Assembly (NCBI RefSeq): GCF_000003605.2
Contig: NW_003155736.1
Location: 18,732-32,626 of the forward strand
DNA from: Saccoglossus kowalevskii
Lineage: Eukaryota; Hemichordata; Enteropneusta; Harrimaniidae
Length of the DNA stretch: 13,895 nucleotides
Reading direction: 5' to 3'
Of the stretch, positions 10,401-13,895 are shown piece after piece. How positions within the stretch are numbered: position 1 is the first letter of the stretch; each line of letters starts with the position of its first letter. The notes beneath the pieces are model-generated. The model did no database searches. It had not been told where the DNA came from and saw only the letters and a list, made by a program, of their open reading frames with translations. The position numbers and the translations under genes are program-made.

Positions 10401-10429
10401 TTTTTTTTTCCCTATTTTTTTAATTTTAG
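10401..10429 (+). other. Splice acceptor and polypyrimidine tract of FoxF exon 2
   Basis: A nearly uninterrupted run of T and C is followed by TTTTAG directly before exon 2. Using this site restores the frame from exon 1 and yields the conserved FoxF tail, which is the main reason for choosing it over the acceptor-like site about 100 bases upstream. Confidence 0.85.
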
Positions 10430-10578
10430 GAATGAGGAATATGCAGTCGCCACAGACAATGAACGATCCACACGGCATCTGCGAACGGAAATACATGCTG
10501 ACTAACCACGCCGGACAACCGAACGGTTCTGTAACCGTCACACAAGCGAATTACTACGATGTGAAATGCTCGATGTAA
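10430..10578 (+). CDS. FoxF: FoxF, terminal coding exon 2 with conserved C-terminal tail
   Basis: This exon follows a long pyrimidine tract ending TTTTAG (AG at 10428-10429). Its first two bases, GA, complete the codon opened by G5601 to give Gly364. It then encodes 48 residues and stops at TAA 10576-10578. The spliced protein is 412 aa (1239 coding bases). Family support is visible in two places. ICERKYM (about 379-385) resembles the MCDRKEF motif of vertebrate FOXF1. The last residues, ANYYDVKCSM, match the VTYQDIKPCVM ending of FOXF1 in position and character. A short terminal exon of about 50 codons also fits my memory of the vertebrate FoxF gene structure. In mammalian FOXF2 the extreme C-terminus carries a strong activation domain, so this exon probably holds activation function; that is inference. 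It has no usable start of its own and is too short to be seen as an independent gene. Confidence 0.93.
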
Positions 10579-11573
10579 AGAGCGAGTCGAACGTGGGCTG
10601 GAAATGAGACACAAACAATAACAGTGCTAGAGCATTTGCACCCACGGATAAAAGATAATTCAATTTATTCTGGAGCCAGAATCCACTCAAGAACCGATAA
10701 GGCACTTCCAAATGTACTGTGCGATTAAGTGGCTACATCGTGCCATGCGGCATGACTCTGCGCTGCATAGACACCGCCAACAGACATCATTATTTTAATT
10801 TTTTTTATCGCAAAACCGAATATACTTTGGTATGTTGGACAATTTGGGTATTATATATATTTTTTTTTTAATTTTGGGACGTAGAACTTATAATGCGAAT
10901 ATAGTGATAAGCTTTATGGGTAAGAGTCGGGGGGAATTTAGCAGGAATTAACAAAAATCGGATAAGCTGAAATCCTACACTATAAATGTACATTAGATGA
11001 CTACGAACGTCGTGAAGACTGCGATATGTGTGGCCACAGAATAGTTAGATAGTTTAGCAGGAACCAGAACAAGGTCTCATCTGACTGCCTCGCAGTAGTT
11101 ACTCTCCACTTTAATCGACAACAAATGTGCTGCTGTAACTTTGTACAAAATAGCCAGGAAGTCATGCATCGAAGTCTGCTCGCGCTTGTTGCCGTTCTGT
11201 TGTAAACGCAAGTCCCTCCGTATTTATCTTTGCCGCCTCTACATCAATAATGAGCGAACAACATCGTGCGTGAGAAAGATATCTTCTGTTTCTTATCTCT
11301 GGACGATGGCGATTGACTTTTATTGTACTCGTGTTGTGTTAATGTGTGTAGCATGATATTGGATGGGTTGGTTCACACAGAAATACTAGTATTTTCTATA
11401 CATGAATCGCACAATTATATTTTTGTTTCAAGTTTTGTTCAAGTGTTCGAAAAAGCGCCATTTTGACTTCACGTTTTCGGTTCTTGGAAAGGTGGTATAA
11501 TAATCAAAATAATATATTTATGAGTATGGTAGATACAAGTAGTATAATAACATCTGATTTAGATTTTATTTTG

Positions 11574-11591
11574 ATATATATATATATATAT
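11574..11591. repeat. (AT)9 dinucleotide repeat
   Basis: Nine AT units lie in the probable FoxF 3' UTR, about 350 bases before the canonical polyadenylation signals. Confidence 0.9.
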
Positions 11592-11628
11592 GTTTGTTGT
11601 TTTACTTTGCATGTTTCGCCTATGAAAT

Positions 11629-11634
11629 ATTAAA
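11629..11634 (+). terminator. Possible alternative poly(A) signal ATTAAA
   Basis: The most common variant hexamer lies about 1.05 kb after the stop codon, with T-rich sequence (GTCGTTTTC, CATTTGTAG) 20-50 bases downstream. It is weaker than the AATAAA pair 300 bases further on and could serve as a proximal site. In AT-rich DNA such hexamers also occur by chance. Confidence 0.2.
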
Positions 11635-11932
11635 TACACATATCCACGTAGTCGTTTTCTTAGATCGATCATTTGTAGTATGAAACCATTTTGAGTATAT
11701 AGCGTTTTGAGTCCTGTGATATCGTAATTAACGTGTGGCTAGAATTTCACTGCTGGACAGACCTTTTATAATCCGAAAAAAAACACACATTTTTCTAGTG
11801 TTTTAATCGGCAAAACTTGTTATATATTCATTCTGTTTTGTTCGTTTTCTGTATTTATCCAGAACAATTCTTCTGCGTCCAAGGAAGGTATCTTGGACCA
11901 AAGACGGAAAATTATATTATAAAAGAGGATTT

Positions 11933-11943
11933 AATAAAATAAA
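11933..11943 (+). terminator. Tandem overlapping AATAAA polyadenylation signals
   Basis: AATAAA occurs at 11933-11938 and again at 11938-11943, sharing one base. GT-rich DNA follows at about 11978-12005 (ATGTTATTTTTTGT, then GCTGTGTCG), as expected for a cleavage-stimulating downstream element. These are the first canonical hexamers I found on the + strand after the FoxF stop codon. They would give a 3' UTR of about 1.4 kb. Confidence 0.5.
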
Positions 11944-12666
11944 GAATTAATGTTTGCATATACAAGGCACAAGCTTGGGAATGTTATTTTTTGTAATCGC
12001 TGTGTCGATTCGAGGAAGTGTTTGGTGTGCACGACGTGATTCCGATAGCCGGGAAGTAAGGTCTTCATGTGGTCGGCGATGAGTCTACTGTACACAGGGA
12101 ACTCATTAACGCTTTGGTGATGTTAATTAGTCGTGTCTAAAGCGAAGCAGTCCAACACTCTATAGGCTTATGCAAACCATCGCCGCGATTTCAGTGGAGA
12201 GGGCGGTGGGTGGGTTGGCTAGCTAGCTATGGAGGCGCGGCATTTCCCAGTTTGGAATCTTCCGCGCTCACCCCCGCGATCGTTGTACTGCAACCAGATG
12301 AGGCAGTTCAAGTTCAAACTGCGTGATAGACGTGCGAACTGCAGCGAATGTCAACTCTGGCACGGTGTTCCTCGGCAAGGGGAGCATGTATTTACGAAGA
12401 CGTGCCAACTGTATTGACTGGCGCTAATGACTAGTCTGTTCTCCCCATGTAGTAACGACGAATAACAGATTAATGGAATGGAATACCGGTATTGAATTGT
12501 AAAATAAATACGGAGCGTTCTGCTTGGCCGCAATGTATGATGTACGGAATTTGCATTTCGTGACCGCTGAGCTTTATTCATTCCCGCACATCAATGTGAA
12601 ATAATAATATTACTGGGTAATTCAAATCAAATGGAAATAGCGGTGTACGCCATGAAATCTTACGAA

Positions 12667-12747
12667 ATACGTCACGAAATCTTGACAAGTATATAAATTT
12701 TGACAGATACGTCAGGAAAAGTTGCAAAATCGTATACGTCACGAAAT
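12667..12747. repeat. Three copies of an ATACGTCA(C/G)GAAA motif
   Basis: ATACGTCACGAAAT occurs at 12667-12680 and 12734-12747, with a diverged copy, ATACGTCAGGAAAA, at 12707-12720. A partial unit (TTACGAAAT) precedes the first. Spacing is 40 and 27 bases. Each copy holds TACGTCA, a CRE half-site variant. It may be a degenerate tandem repeat or a cluster of CREB/ATF-type sites. Confidence 0.7.
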
Positions 12748-13393
12748 ATTAACACATATGCAGCGCATTGTTTTTTTTTCAAAAAACTATGAGATCTGTC
12801 AACACAAAAATAATAAATATTTCAATTGGTATTATTAATTATGTAACTATTTGAAACATTTGTCCGATTGGACGCCATTTTGATCACATATTCTTGATCA
12901 ACACGGACGTGATATTAAGCTTGAACTATTTTATTTATATTACGGCAACTACGATCAGCGTCCAAATCTTAATTGTTTTAAACCAGTTACCATGACAATA
13001 AAATAGTTTCCACCGCACATGTAGGCTAAAATAGTATTATCCATTATTCCGGTGTTAAATAGTTTCCACACGGACTAATGTTTCAAAACGGATCAAACAT
13101 GGTGTATGTGTATATCCTGGCGACTGCACAGCTTATGAAGGTGACATATACTTGACAATTGCGAACATGTCAGATATGTAAGACGAGCTCGATGTGCAGG
13201 AGGAGTATTATATCATTTGTCCAATTCATACATAAATTTACCGTGTTTTTTTTGTAGTTGATATAAATCACTATAAATGTTTTCAAAGCATCGATGTATA
13301 TTGATATATTCACATGCTTTTGGGGCCAAATTATAATAAATAGTTGGCACACAACACACCCTTCACGACTTATCGAGATGGTACGCCTTCGGG

Positions 13394-13462
13394 CCAACCA
13401 TTGCCATCCCGACGTTGCCGACAACAATGGCTAACCTGACGTTGCCAATACAGAATGGTTGG
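13394..13462. repeat. Compound small repeat: 9-bp inverted and 12-bp direct repeats
   Basis: CCAACCATT (13394-13402) and AATGGTTGG (13454-13462) are perfect inverted repeats. Between them CCCGACGTTGCC (13408-13419) and CCTGACGTTGCC (13435-13446) form a direct repeat with one mismatch, 27 bases apart. No coding sequence is associated. Confidence 0.7.
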
Positions 13463-13863
13463 TTCACCTTATTTAGAGCACGTTTTTGTGCATATGATGG
13501 TGTCATTACCAGTGTGTTTGATTAAGAAACATTTAAGTGCTAATGGATGCATTTTTTTTCAGAAGTTAGATACATGACTATTTTAAAGTTTATTTAATGT
13601 TTATTAAAACTGAGCAAAAATACTTGAACAAAGCTAGTAATCATCGAAGAAAACATATTTCATTTTACACCCCCGTATGTAGACCCACTGCTGGTGTTTT
13701 TTTCAAAGAAAACGATGGTTATATAAATACAGTAATTGGTGGCCAGTGAGTTTGCTACAGTTAGTTCGCATCTTCTCAAATTTCAAATGTTTGCGTCGTG
13801 CATAGATGAACAATTTATATAAATCTTTTTTTTTCCTTTTTTTTTTATCATATGAGTGATTGT

Positions 13864-13865
<2 letters not shown>

Positions 13866-13895
<30 letters not shown>
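13866..13895. repeat. (GTC)n microsatellite, cut by the window end
   Basis: Ten pure GTC units run to the last base, so the true length is unknown. No open coding context is visible around it. Confidence 0.95.

Larger units (their letters stand above)
5602..10429 (+). other. FoxF: FoxF intron (4828 bases)
   Basis: The intron is bounded by GTAAGC at 5602 and by a T-rich tract plus AG at 10428-10429, and splits codon 364 in phase 1. It is AT-rich with scattered CpG and no recognisable gene, tRNA or transposon. It contains an AT-rich homeodomain-type cluster (5646-5664), short perfect palindromes (6104-6121, 7425-7434, 7590-7605), a 9-bp hairpin (7665-7687), a TATA-like box (8362-8369), A12 runs (8880-8891, 9159-9170) and a candidate small ORF (9611-9760). 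Large introns of developmental regulators often hold enhancers. That is a general expectation and is not shown here. A second acceptor-like site lies at 10327-10328. Confidence 0.9.
10579..11960 (+). other. FoxF: Probable FoxF 3' UTR
   Basis: This stretch runs from the stop codon to just beyond the first canonical polyadenylation hexamers. It is AT-rich, with T runs, an (AT)9 stretch and no convincing coding frame; the short open frame around 11141-11356 looks random. An ATTAAA hexamer at 11629-11634 could give a shorter transcript. The exact 3' end cannot be seen from genomic sequence alone. Confidence 0.55.
11961..13865. other. Downstream intergenic DNA, no gene recognised
   Basis: AT-rich sequence with short repeats. 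A GC- and CpG-richer block spans about 12170-12420. AAATAGTTTCCAC is repeated at 13001-13013 and 13057-13069. A small compound repeat lies at 13394-13462. A TATAAATA word is at 13722-13729, and a pyrimidine-rich run at 13825-13846. Short open frames of 60-85 codons show no recognisable domain. Confidence 0.55.

Noticed and set aside
10311-10614. Two antisense ORFs over FoxF exon 2
   Set aside because: They overlap the terminal exon and the pyrimidine tract; low-complexity Lys/Ile/Arg content comes from the complement of the T-rich tract.
6424-13539. NK2/Tinman-type motifs (TTAAGTG or TCAAGTG at 6424, 8509, 10725, 11439, 13533)
   Set aside because: NK factors act with FoxF in visceral mesoderm, but five hits is close to the three to four expected by chance for these 7-mers on both strands of 14 kb.
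13700-13800. TATAAATA with an initiator-like TACAGTTAGTTC about 35 bases downstream, suggesting a new gene start
   Set aside because: No open coding frame follows before the T-rich run and the (GTC)n repeat; a gene could begin beyond the window, but nothing here supports it.
1-13895. tRNA, rRNA, CRISPR array or transposon
   Set aside because: No tRNA B-box with a matching cloverleaf, no regularly spaced repeats with unique spacers, and no transposase or reverse transcriptase motifs were found in the parts I could read.

Overview
The window looks like nuclear DNA from an animal, most likely an invertebrate. It is AT-rich, CpG dinucleotides are common throughout, and it carries simple-sequence repeats and a spliced gene with GT-AG boundaries, a polypyrimidine tract and AATAAA signals. 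No bacterial or organellar gene organisation is visible. The exact phylum cannot be fixed from this sequence; an invertebrate deuterostome or a lophotrochozoan would both fit.

One gene can be supported with confidence: a FoxF-class forkhead transcription factor on the + strand. Its coding region has two exons. Exon 1 (4512..5601) encodes a Gln/Pro-rich N-terminus, the whole forkhead DNA-binding domain and most of the C-terminal region. After a 4828-base intron, a short exon 2 (10430..10578) encodes the last 48 residues and the conserved FoxF C-terminal tail. The unspliced reading frame runs into the intron and stops at 5651, so an ORF-only view gives a wrong C-terminus. Splicing at 5601/10430 gives a 412-residue protein.

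Layout. 1..3200 is non-coding upstream DNA with an (ATT)n microsatellite at 155..239. 3200..4511 is the proximal upstream region, with a palindromic CRE, two CACGTG boxes, a near-consensus GLI-like site, a possible TATA box and an unusually long open frame that stops 30 bases before the FoxF start. 5602..10429 is the large intron, with no recognisable gene but several palindromes, a TATA-like box and a possible small secreted-peptide ORF. 10579 to about 11960 is the probable 3' UTR, ending at two overlapping AATAAA hexamers. About 11960..13895 is downstream intergenic DNA with a GC/CpG-richer block, a cluster of CRE-like repeats, small repeats, and a (GTC)n microsatellite running off the window end.

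I found no evidence of an undescribed multi-gene system, mobile element, CRISPR array, tRNA or rRNA. The points most worth following up are the corrected FoxF gene model, the alternative splice acceptor, the long upstream open frame and the candidate small peptide in the intron.
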